Below, in pieces: positions 48,182-54,729 of a stretch of 54,729 nucleotides of DNA. The stretch lies in assembly GCA_900544305.1 (NCBI GenBank), contig UQUV01000018.1, forward strand, positions 1 to 54,729. The letters are read 5' to 3'. The notes beneath the pieces are model-generated. The model was not told where the DNA came from. It saw only the letters and a program-made list of their open reading frames with translations, and ran no database searches. Source of the DNA: an uncultured Porphyromonadaceae bacterium (lineage in GTDB: Bacteria; Bacteroidota; Bacteroidia; Bacteroidales; Muribaculaceae). A program made the position numbers and the translations under genes. Position 1 is the first letter of the stretch. Every line of letters begins with the position of its first letter.

Positions 48182-50974
48182 ATGAAGGAAACGTATCAGT
48201 CATATCTCAACGAGATTCAGAAATTTATACCTAAGGACAGAGTATATACCGACGATTTGCGCTTGCTGGCATGGGGAACCGATGCCGGATTCTATCGCAT
48301 GATTCCGCAAATTGTGGTGCGTTCGAAGGACGAAGAGGAAGTGTCGAAACTATTGAAGATTGCCCACAGCATGAATTTGCCGGTGACTTTTCGCGCAGCG
48401 GGTACCAGTTTGTCGGGGCAGGCTATCAGTGATTCCATTCTCATTGTCGCAGGTAAAAACTGGGAGGACTATTCCGTTTCCGCAGATGCATCGACCATCA
48501 CTGTTCAGCCGGGTATTATCGGCGAACGTGTCAACCAGATTTTGCTGAAGTACGGCAAAATCTTCAGCCCTGACCCCGCATCCAAGAAAGCGGCAATGGT
48601 TGGTGGCATTATCATGAACAATGCTTCGGGAATGAACTGCGGAACTCATGCAAACAGCGACCGGATTTTGAAGTCGGTGCGCATAGTGCTTGCCGATGGA
48701 ACGGTGCTCGACACCGGCAATGAGGAAAGCAAGGCCGCATTCCGTCGCTCTCATCCTGATTTTATCCGTAAAATCGAGGAACTGCGTGATATGATAGCAG
48801 CCGACAAGGAACTGTCGGACCGTATCCGCTATAAATATTCCATTAAAAATGTAACGGGTTTGAACATCTATCCTTTCGTGCTCTATACCGACCCGTTTGA
48901 AATCATCACCCACTTGATGGTGGGTTCGGAAGGAACGCTGGCATTCCTCTCGGAGGCTACAATGGCAACCGGCCATCTGTATCCGTATTCTGCCAGCGCC
49001 ATGCTTTATTTCTCTGACATAAAAGAGGCTTGCCGTGCCGTAGTGGCGATGAAGAAAGGACCGGTTCACGGTGCTGAACTTCTTGACAAAAAATCGCTCT
49101 CGTCAGTTAACGACACGACCGGTGAAGGCTTGACAGCCGTCCTTACGGAAACAAAGGCTGACTCGAAAGAGGAACTTGAAGCCAACATCGCTGAAATCAA
49201 GAAAATTCTGGAACCATTCCAACTCTATAAACCGGCATATTTCACCGATAAGCCGGAAGAATATTCACAGTACTGGGCTATCCGTTCGGGTATCTTCCCG
49301 TCGGTAGGCGGTACGCGCCGCTTGGGCACCACCGTTTTGATTGAAGACGTGGCTTTCCATATCGAAAACTTGCCGGAAGCAACACTCGATTTGCAGGAAA
49401 TGCTTGAAAAGTTCGGCTACGACGATGCCTGCATTTATGGTCATGCCCTTGAAGGCAACTATCACTTTATCATTTCCCAGTCGTTCGACACGCAAGAACA
49501 GGTGGACAAGTATAAGAACCTGATGCTTGAAGTGGAAAAACTGGTGGTAGACAAGTACGACGGCTCATTGAAGGCAGAACACGGAACCGGTAGAAACATG
49601 GCTCCGTTTGTCAAGAACGAGTGGGGCGAAAAGGCCTTTGAAATCATGAAGGCTGTAAAACAACTGTTCGACCCGAATGGTATACTTAATCCGGGTGTCA
49701 TTTTCAACGACGATCCGGAATGCTACATCAAGGGCATGAAACCGATGCCTTTGACCAATCCGCACGTTGACCGCTGTATCGAATGCGGTTTCTGTGAAGT
49801 CAACTGTCTGACTTGCGGTTTCTCCATTTCCTCTCGTCAGCGTATTATTATCCAACGTGAAATATCCCGTCTGAAGAATACAGGTGAAGATCCTGAACGC
49901 TTGAAACGTCTGGAAGACGGATTCAAATATCTCGGTAATCAGACTTGTGCCGGTGACGGACTTTGCAGTACATCCTGTCCGATGAAAATCAATACGGGAG
50001 AAATGATTCACGACATCCGCGGTGCCGCTCTTCCGAAGGGCAGTATCGGTTACAAAACGGGTGATTTCGTGGCAAACAATTTCTCTACGGTGAAAGCCGC
50101 ACTTCGTCCGGTGCTCTCAGTGGCATCTGTGGCACAGAGCGTGTTGGGCGACAAGGGAGTTGAAGCTGTAGGTAGCGCGTTGCATAAGGCAGGCGTTCCA
50201 TTGTGGACTCCTTATATGCCGAAAGCCTACTATCCGCATCAGATTTCTCAGGCAGCATCTCCGCGGAAAGTGGTTTATTTCCCGAGCTGTATCAACCAAA
50301 CTATGGGACATACGGCTAAAGGCGGTGTGAAAACTCCGTTGCTCGACAAAACGGTAGAGCTGATTCAAAAGGCCGGCTTCGAGGTGATTTTCCCGAAGAA
50401 TATGAAAAATCTGTGCTGCGGTACAATTTGGGAAAGCAAGGGTATGCTTGACATTGCCGACCGCAAGTCGAAAGAACTGGAAGATGCGCTCTACGAAGCA
50501 TCGGAAAAAGGAAAATATCCGATTTTGTGCGACCAGAGCCCGTGTCTGCACCGCATGCGCAACGTGATGAAGCGTTTGAAACTCTATGAACCTGTTGAGT
50601 TTATCTACGATTTCCTTGCGGAACATCTCGACTTCAAGCAGACCGACGAACCGATAGCACTGCACATTACCTGTTCGTCACGCCATATGGGCATTGAAAA
50701 GAAATTCCTTGCCTTGGCACGTCTCTGCTCGTCGAACGTGATGATTCCTGAAGAAGTGGGCTGTTGCGGATTTGCCGGTGACCGTGGTTTCACGCATCCG
50801 GAAGTGAACCGCTATGCTTTGCGCAAATTGCGTCCGCAACTTGAAAAGGCTCACATCAAGCGCGGTTTCTCCAATAGCCGTACTTGTGAAATAGGATTGA
50901 GCACGAACGCAGGTATTCCATACCAGTCAATAGTATATCTTGTAGATGAATGTACAACCAAAAAGAATAAATAA
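48182..50974 (+). CDS. FAD/Fe-S D-lactate dehydrogenase (GlcD-GlcF fusion type)
   Basis: A 930-residue fused oxidoreductase. The N-terminal part (about 35-500) has the PCMH FAD-binding pattern (FRAAGTSLSGQAISDSIL, PGIIGERVN, GGIIMNNASGMNCG) and the FAD-oxidase C domain (GHALEGNYHF, KAEHGTGRN). Two 4Fe-4S motifs follow (CIECGFCEVNC near 532 and CAGDGLCSTSCP near 588), then two CCG domains (CCGTIWES near 744, CCGFAGDRG near 860). Such fusions oxidise 2-hydroxyacids, mostly D-lactate, and pass electrons to quinone. The context is telling: MurQ, encoded 2 kb downstream, releases D-lactate from MurNAc-6-phosphate. Glycolate oxidation is the alternative. Next gene starts 3 nt after the stop. Confidence 0.85.
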   Translation: MKETYQSYLNEIQKFIPKDRVYTDDLRLLAWGTDAGFYRMIPQIVVRSKDEEEVSKLLKIAHSMNLPVTFRAAGTSLSGQAISDSILIVAGKNWEDYSVSADASTITVQPGIIGERVNQILLKYGKIFSPDPASKKAAMVGGIIMNNASGMNCGTHANSDRILKSVRIVLADGTVLDTGNEESKAAFRRSHPDFIRKIEELRDMIAADKELSDRIRYKYSIKNVTGLNIYPFVLYTDPFEIITHLMVGSEGTLAFLSEATMATGHLYPYSASAMLYFSDIKEACRAVVAMKKGPVHGAELLDKKSLSSVNDTTGEGLTAVLTETKADSKEELEANIAEIKKILEPFQLYKPAYFTDKPEEYSQYWAIRSGIFPSVGGTRRLGTTVLIEDVAFHIENLPEATLDLQEMLEKFGYDDACIYGHALEGNYHFIISQSFDTQEQVDKYKNLMLEVEKLVVDKYDGSLKAEHGTGRNMAPFVKNEWGEKAFEIMKAVKQLFDPNGILNPGVIFNDDPECYIKGMKPMPLTNPHVDRCIECGFCEVNCLTCGFSISSRQRIIIQREISRLKNTGEDPERLKRLEDGFKYLGNQTCAGDGLCSTSCPMKINTGEMIHDIRGAALPKGSIGYKTGDFVANNFSTVKAALRPVLSVASVAQSVLGDKGVEAVGSALHKAGVPLWTPYMPKAYYPHQISQAASPRKVVYFPSCINQTMGHTAKGGVKTPLLDKTVELIQKAGFEVIFPKNMKNLCCGTIWESKGMLDIADRKSKELEDALYEASEKGKYPILCDQSPCLHRMRNVMKRLKLYEPVEFIYDFLAEHLDFKQTDEPIALHITCSSRHMGIEKKFLALARLCSSNVMIPEEVGCCGFAGDRGFTHPEVNRYALRKLRPQLEKAHIKRGFSNSRTCEIGLSTNAGIPYQSIVYLVDECTTKKNK

Positions 50975-50977
50975 TTA

Positions 50978-52216
50978 ATGACAACAACCGAACCTATCAA
51001 GAAACCTCGTCAGCGTATTCTGGCGCTTGACATTCTCCGTGGTATTACGATTGCCGGTATGATTATGGTGAATAATCCCGGCTCATGGGGGGCTATTTAT
51101 GCGCCCTTGAAACATGCCAGTTGGCATGGCCTGACACCGACTGATTTGGTGTTCCCGTTCTTCATGTTTATAATGGGTATTTCCACTTACATTTCGTTGC
51201 GGAAATATAATTTCACCTATTCCCACGACACATTGGTGAAGATTGTGAAACGTACCATTGTAATCTTTTTAATTGGTCTTGCCATAGGTTGGTTCAGCAG
51301 GTTCTGTTATGGACTGGCTCGTGCCGATGAGGCGTTGTCGTTAGGGGAGCGCATCCTCAATGCCGCCAACAGTTTCGGTACGTTGCGAATTCTCGGTGTG
51401 ATGCAGCGTCTGGCATTGTGCTACTGTGCCGCTTCCATTATCGCCATTACCGTAAAGCATGTGCGCATACCGTATATTATCGCCGGTATTCTTGTCGTTT
51501 ACAGTGCATTGCTGCTGCTTTTCAACGGTCTTGAATTTTCTTTGAACAATATTATCTATACAATCGACCATGCACTGTTCGGTGATGCCCACTTGTATAA
51601 GGACACTGTTTCTTCGATGATCGGCACCGTACAGAGCTCATCGGAATATTCTTTGCAGATTTTCCAGCGTCATACCTATCCAATCGACCCTGAAGGTTTG
51701 TTGAGCACATTGCCTTCCATTGCGCATGTTTTGATTGGATTCTGCTGTGGACAAATCATTGTGAATGTTAAGGATAACAATTTGAGGGTAATGAATTTCT
51801 TTATTATTGGAACTATTCTTACCTTTGTTGGCTTTTTGTTTAGTTACGGAATGCCAATCAACAAAAAACTGTGGACTCCGACTTTTGCCTTGACTACTTG
51901 TGGTTTGGCTGCCAGTCTGCTTGCTTTGTTGATTTGGATTATTGACATTAAGGGCTACAAGAAATGGACGAAATTTTTTGAAGCTTTTGGTGTCAACCCA
52001 TTGTTCATGTATGTGCTGGGTGGAGTTCTTGGCATTCTGTTCAACACGGTCTCAATCGGCGGCAAGTCGATTCATACTTGGCTGTATTCCGAAGCGTTTG
52101 TAACCTGGTTTGGCGACAAGACGTTTGCCTCTTTGGTTTATGCGCTTGTGTTTATAGCAATAAATTGGTCTATTGGTTACATTTTGTATAAAAAGAAAAT
52201 TTACATAAAGATATGA
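50978..52216 (+). CDS. murT: MurT-type N-acetylmuramic acid transporter (DUF5009)
   Basis: A 412-residue membrane protein with about 10 helices. The N-terminus has the HGSNAT/DUF5009 pattern RILALDILRGITIAGMIMV, the invariant KHASWHGLTPTDLVFPFF (His46) and MGISTYISLRKY. Databases often call this family heparan-alpha-glucosaminide N-acetyltransferase, but in Tannerella forsythia the DUF5009 protein MurT was shown to import MurNAc and is encoded with a kinase and MurQ, the same order as here. The stop codon overlaps the kinase start (ATGA). It is therefore most likely the MurNAc uptake system; transport versus acetylation cannot be settled from the sequence. Confidence 0.8.
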   Translation: MTTTEPIKKPRQRILALDILRGITIAGMIMVNNPGSWGAIYAPLKHASWHGLTPTDLVFPFFMFIMGISTYISLRKYNFTYSHDTLVKIVKRTIVIFLIGLAIGWFSRFCYGLARADEALSLGERILNAANSFGTLRILGVMQRLALCYCAASIIAITVKHVRIPYIIAGILVVYSALLLLFNGLEFSLNNIIYTIDHALFGDAHLYKDTVSSMIGTVQSSSEYSLQIFQRHTYPIDPEGLLSTLPSIAHVLIGFCCGQIIVNVKDNNLRVMNFFIIGTILTFVGFLFSYGMPINKKLWTPTFALTTCGLAASLLALLIWIIDIKGYKKWTKFFEAFGVNPLFMYVLGGVLGILFNTVSIGGKSIHTWLYSEAFVTWFGDKTFASLVYALVFIAINWSIGYILYKKKIYIKI

Positions 52217-53055
52217 TTTTAATTGCAGATTGTGGTTCCACCAAAATAGATTGGTGTGTAGTAAATGATGGGAAAGTAGTTGAACAAATTTTCACATCGG
52301 GTATTAACGCTCTTTTGATGACAGAGGAGCAGATTCGTGAAACGCTTGCGGCAGAGTTGGCGGAAAAGGTGAAAGGCTATGCCATTGAAAGTGTGTATTA
52401 CTATGGTGCCGGCTGTCTGTTTGACGACATTTGCGCGAACGTACGCCGTGCAATTGCCCACAATGTGCCTACTGCGAAGACAATTGAGGTTCACAGCGAC
52501 CTGTTGGCAGCAGCCCGTGCCTTGTGCGGTCAGAACGAAGGTATAGCTTGTATTTTGGGAACAGGTTCCAACTCATGCTACTACAACGGTAAGGAAATCG
52601 TTGACAATGTATCTCCGCTGGGTTATATTCTCGGTGACGAAGGTAGCGGTGCCGTTCTTGGAAAGCTCCTTGTAGGTGATGTTCTCAAGAACCAGTTGCC
52701 GAAAGAACTTTGTGAGAAGTTCCTTGCTGAATACGACCTTGACCGTCAGAAAATCATTGAAGGCGTTTACAAGAAGCCGGCAGCCAACCGCTTCCTTGCT
52801 TCGTTGTCACCGTTCTTGATTAAGAACATTGAAGAACCGGCCATTCACCGTCTCGTGTTGAATGCCTTCAAGTCATTCTTTGTTCGCAATATTGAAAACT
52901 ACAGCAATTATAAGTCAATGCCGGTTAGCTTCGTAGGTTCTGTTGCATTCTACTACAAGGATGTTTTGGCTGAAGCTGCTAAGGCTCTCGACATTACTAT
53001 CGGCACCATTATCAAGAGTCCGATGGAAGGTTTGGTAAAATATCATTCAAATTAA
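52213..53055 (+). CDS. murK: MurNAc/GlcNAc kinase, BadF-type, paralogue 2
   Basis: A 280-residue cytoplasmic kinase of the BadF/GlcNAc kinase family. The phosphate-1 loop is intact (DCGSTKIDW, Asp6-Trp14), followed by ACILGTGSNSCYYNGK (about 113-128) and GYILGDEGSGAVLGK (about 138-152). It overlaps murT by 4 nt and is followed 14 nt later by murQ. By position it should phosphorylate incoming MurNAc at O-6 to give the MurQ substrate. It is the MurK equivalent of T. forsythia. It shares the whole layout with the kinase at 37763, from which it probably arose by duplication. The symbol rests on context. Confidence 0.85.
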   Translation: MILIADCGSTKIDWCVVNDGKVVEQIFTSGINALLMTEEQIRETLAAELAEKVKGYAIESVYYYGAGCLFDDICANVRRAIAHNVPTAKTIEVHSDLLAAARALCGQNEGIACILGTGSNSCYYNGKEIVDNVSPLGYILGDEGSGAVLGKLLVGDVLKNQLPKELCEKFLAEYDLDRQKIIEGVYKKPAANRFLASLSPFLIKNIEEPAIHRLVLNAFKSFFVRNIENYSNYKSMPVSFVGSVAFYYKDVLAEAAKALDITIGTIIKSPMEGLVKYHSN

Positions 53056-53069
53056 ATTTATAAGAAACT

Positions 53070-53888
53070 ATGGCATTTGTAAAGATTAGTGAGCAATCTT
53101 CACTTTACAACGATTTGGAGAAAAAGTCCGTACGCGAGATTCTGGAAGACATCAACACGGAAGACCACAAGGTAGCCGATGCAGTGGCTAAGGCTATCCC
53201 GCAGATTGAAAAGCTCGTTACCGGAATTGTAGAACGCATGAAAAAAGGCGGTAGAATTTTCTACATCGGTGCAGGTACTTCCGGCCGTCTGGGTGTTTTG
53301 GATGCATCTGAAATTCCGCCGACATTCGGTATGGACCCTTCTTGGGTAATCGGTTTGATTGCAGGCGGGGATGTAGCTTTGCGTAATCCGGTTGAAAATG
53401 CTGAGGACGACACTGCACAAGGCTGGAAAGATTTGGAAGCCTACAACATAAACGAAAAGGATACGGTAATCGGTATCGCTGCTTCCGGTACTACTCCTTA
53501 TGTGATTGGCGCTTTGAAGGAAGCTCGTTCTCACGGTTTGCTTACTGCTGCTATCACAAGTAACCCTGACGCTCCGGTTTCTGAAGTGGCTGAAATTGCT
53601 ATCGAAATGATTGTCGGTCCGGAATATGTTACAGGTAGCTCTCGTATGAAATCAGGTACAGGTCAAAAGATGATCTGCAACATGATTACAACTTCCGTTA
53701 TGATTAAGATGGGCCGTGTGAAAGGCAACAAGATGGTGAACATGCAGCTTACCAACGCTAAATTGGTTGACCGCGGTTCACGCATGGTGGCTGAAGAGCT
53801 TGGCTTGCCTTACGATGAGGCAAAACGTTTGCTTCTTTTCCACGGTTCTGTAAAAGTGGCTGTTGACGCTTATCGTTCAGAACACTAA
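53070..53888 (+). CDS. murQ: N-acetylmuramic acid 6-phosphate etherase
   Basis: A 272-residue enzyme with a SIS sugar-phosphate domain. It has the signature YIGAGTSGRLGVLDASEIPPTFG; Glu81 in ASEIPP and Glu112 in ENAEDD match the catalytic glutamates 83 and 114 of E. coli MurQ. ISSNPDAPVS-like AITSNPDAPVSEVAEIAIE and GSSRMKSGTGQKMICNMITT complete the site. It splits the lactyl ether of MurNAc-6-phosphate to GlcNAc-6-phosphate and D-lactate. It is somewhat shorter than E. coli MurQ (298) at the C-terminus. It is co-transcribed with the transporter and kinase. Confidence 0.96.
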   Translation: MAFVKISEQSSLYNDLEKKSVREILEDINTEDHKVADAVAKAIPQIEKLVTGIVERMKKGGRIFYIGAGTSGRLGVLDASEIPPTFGMDPSWVIGLIAGGDVALRNPVENAEDDTAQGWKDLEAYNINEKDTVIGIAASGTTPYVIGALKEARSHGLLTAAITSNPDAPVSEVAEIAIEMIVGPEYVTGSSRMKSGTGQKMICNMITTSVMIKMGRVKGNKMVNMQLTNAKLVDRGSRMVAEELGLPYDEAKRLLLFHGSVKVAVDAYRSEH

Positions 53889-53905
53889 AAAGAAAGGTAA
53901 TTCTT

Positions 53906-54574
53906 ATGAAAAAATGGATTCTTGCAACGGCTATGGCTGTATTGGGATTGACGGCAACTGAAGCACAGAAAAAATACGAGTACAACGAGTTTTATTATCA
54001 GCGTACAACCTTGTTTCAGCAACTTCCGATTCATTCTACGGATATCGTTTTTCTTGGCGATAGCCAGACAAACGGTTGCGAATGGAGCGAGTTGTTGGGC
54101 AATCCTAATGTCAAGAACCGTGGCATATCTTCAGATGTCATCCAAGGTTTCTCCGACCGTCTCGACCCGATATTGAAAGGCAAGCCTGCCAAGATTTTTG
54201 TGCTGGGCGGTGTCAACGACGTGTCACATAATCTGAGTGCCGACAGCATCGCTACTGCGATGAGAAATCTGCTTGTCAAGATTCAAAAGGGAAGTCCGAA
54301 GACTAAGATTTATTTGCAAAGTCTTCTTCCCATCGACAACAGTTTCAAACGCTACAAGGCAATGATTGGCAAGGAGCAGACAATTCTGGATGTGAACGTC
54401 CGTTTGAAGGCCGTGGCTGAAGAGTTGGGTGTCACTTGGATTGACTTGTTTTCGCTGATGGTGGACGAGAAGACCGGTGCCATGAAGAAGGGACTGACCA
54501 ATGACGGTCTGCACTTGTTGGGCGACGGCTATATGGTGTGGAAATCGGCGGTTGAGCCTTATGTCAACGAATAG
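53906..54574 (+). CDS. Secreted SGNH/GDSL hydrolase
   Basis: A 222-residue protein with a signal peptide (residues 1-20, TEA-Q). The SGNH blocks are present: nucleophile Ser53 in GDSQTNG, Gly in NRGISSD, Asn in GGVNDVS, and the catalytic Asp200-x-x-His203 in NDGLHLL. It belongs to the GDSL-type esterases related to sialate O-acetylesterase and acetyl-hydrolases. It starts 17 nt after murQ, so it is probably the last gene of the salvage operon. It could remove O-acetyl groups from MurNAc or other sugars so that NamZ or the transporters can act; the substrate is only inferred from context. Confidence 0.85.
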   Translation: MKKWILATAMAVLGLTATEAQKKYEYNEFYYQRTTLFQQLPIHSTDIVFLGDSQTNGCEWSELLGNPNVKNRGISSDVIQGFSDRLDPILKGKPAKIFVLGGVNDVSHNLSADSIATAMRNLLVKIQKGSPKTKIYLQSLLPIDNSFKRYKAMIGKEQTILDVNVRLKAVAEELGVTWIDLFSLMVDEKTGAMKKGLTNDGLHLLGDGYMVWKSAVEPYVNE

Positions 54575-54607
54575 TTGCCGGAATAGCATTTTTTAGAATG
54601 AATAGGT

Positions 54608-54647
54608 GAATTCCTGTCGGAGAAATCCTGCAGGAATTCGTTGTTTT
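54608..54647 (+). terminator. Possible terminator of the salvage operon
   Basis: A 9-bp stem (GAATTCCTG, 54608-54616, with CAGGAATTC, 54631-54639), a 14-nt loop and then GTTGTTTT. The U-tract is interrupted, so the strength is uncertain. Downstream to the window end I see no gene; the 14-bp palindrome ATCATTATAATGAT lies at 54702-54715. Confidence 0.55.
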
Positions 54648-54729
54648 AAAAAGGTTGGTAATCCGTATTTTCTATTATTACTGTCCGCTAAAAGTTCATA
54701 CATCATTATAATGATAGGGCCGTCCTCCG

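Noticed and set aside
50978..52216. Heparan-alpha-glucosaminide N-acetyltransferase as the function of the DUF5009 protein
   Set aside because: The fold relation is real, but the gene overlaps a MurK-type kinase and is followed by murQ, the same setting in which the family was shown to transport MurNAc.
54661..54729. Possible left end of an insertion sequence (ACTGTCCGCTAAAAG) with a 14-bp palindrome near the window edge
   Set aside because: The string reminds me of transposon ends in Bacteroidota, but no transposase, matching inverted repeat or target duplication can be seen within the window.
1..54729. CRISPR arrays, tRNA, rRNA, riboswitches, phage or conjugative genes
   Set aside because: I looked for regular repeats, cloverleaf ends and known marker proteins and found none. 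Faint structures cannot be excluded without a covariance search.

Overview
The window is chromosomal DNA from a Bacteroidota member, most likely of the order Bacteroidales. The sequence shows an 11-subunit-type complex I (NuoCD fused, no NuoEFG), Bacteroidota-type promoters (TTTG, about 20 bp, TAnnTTTG), almost no Shine-Dalgarno sequences, an outer-membrane TonB receptor, and two secreted proteins with C-terminal type IX secretion (T9SS) sorting domains. I cannot name the genus from the sequence alone.

Layout. (1) 1-10.6 kb, minus strand: an ECF sigma factor / membrane anti-sigma / small periplasmic protein operon, followed by a giant alpha-2-macroglobulin-like protein; upstream of these lies a TonB-dependent receptor and lipoprotein pair behind a 20-bp perfect palindrome. 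(2) 10.8-27.7 kb, plus strand: nuoA-B-CD-H, then the complete F1Fo ATP synthase set atpD-C-B-E-F-H-A-G, then nuoI-J-K-L-M-N. The ATP synthase cassette sits inside the complex I operon, and a terminator-like hairpin survives between atpG and nuoI. A strong terminator ends the block at 27.8 kb. (3) 27.9-31.6 kb: an unrecognised secreted protein and a secreted esterase-GH13 amylase fusion with its own promoter and terminator. (4) 31.7-37.7 kb: a three-gene operon with a NAGPA-type phosphodiester glycosidase (T9SS cargo), a beta-propeller protein and an Amidase_3 peptidoglycan amidase (T9SS cargo). (5) 37.7-54.6 kb: a long co-directional set that reads as a peptidoglycan / N-acetylmuramic acid salvage locus: sugar kinase 1, a large periplasmic amidase, a glycosyltransferase, a DUF4922 HIT-like protein, a SpoIID-type protein without signal peptide, an AmpG-like permease, a NamZ-type exo-muramidase, an FAD/Fe-S D-lactate dehydrogenase, a MurT-type (DUF5009) transporter, kinase 2, MurQ etherase and an SGNH hydrolase.

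How they could work together: secreted amidases and the phosphodiester glycosidase would open cell-wall polymers; NamZ would release MurNAc in the periplasm; AmpG and MurT would import muropeptides and MurNAc; a MurK-type kinase and MurQ would yield GlcNAc-6-phosphate plus D-lactate; and the adjacent D-lactate dehydrogenase would oxidise the D-lactate and pass electrons towards the respiratory chain. The least explained part is the cytoplasmic trio glycosyltransferase / DUF4922 / SpoIID in the middle of this locus. No tRNA, rRNA, CRISPR array or complete insertion sequence was recognised.
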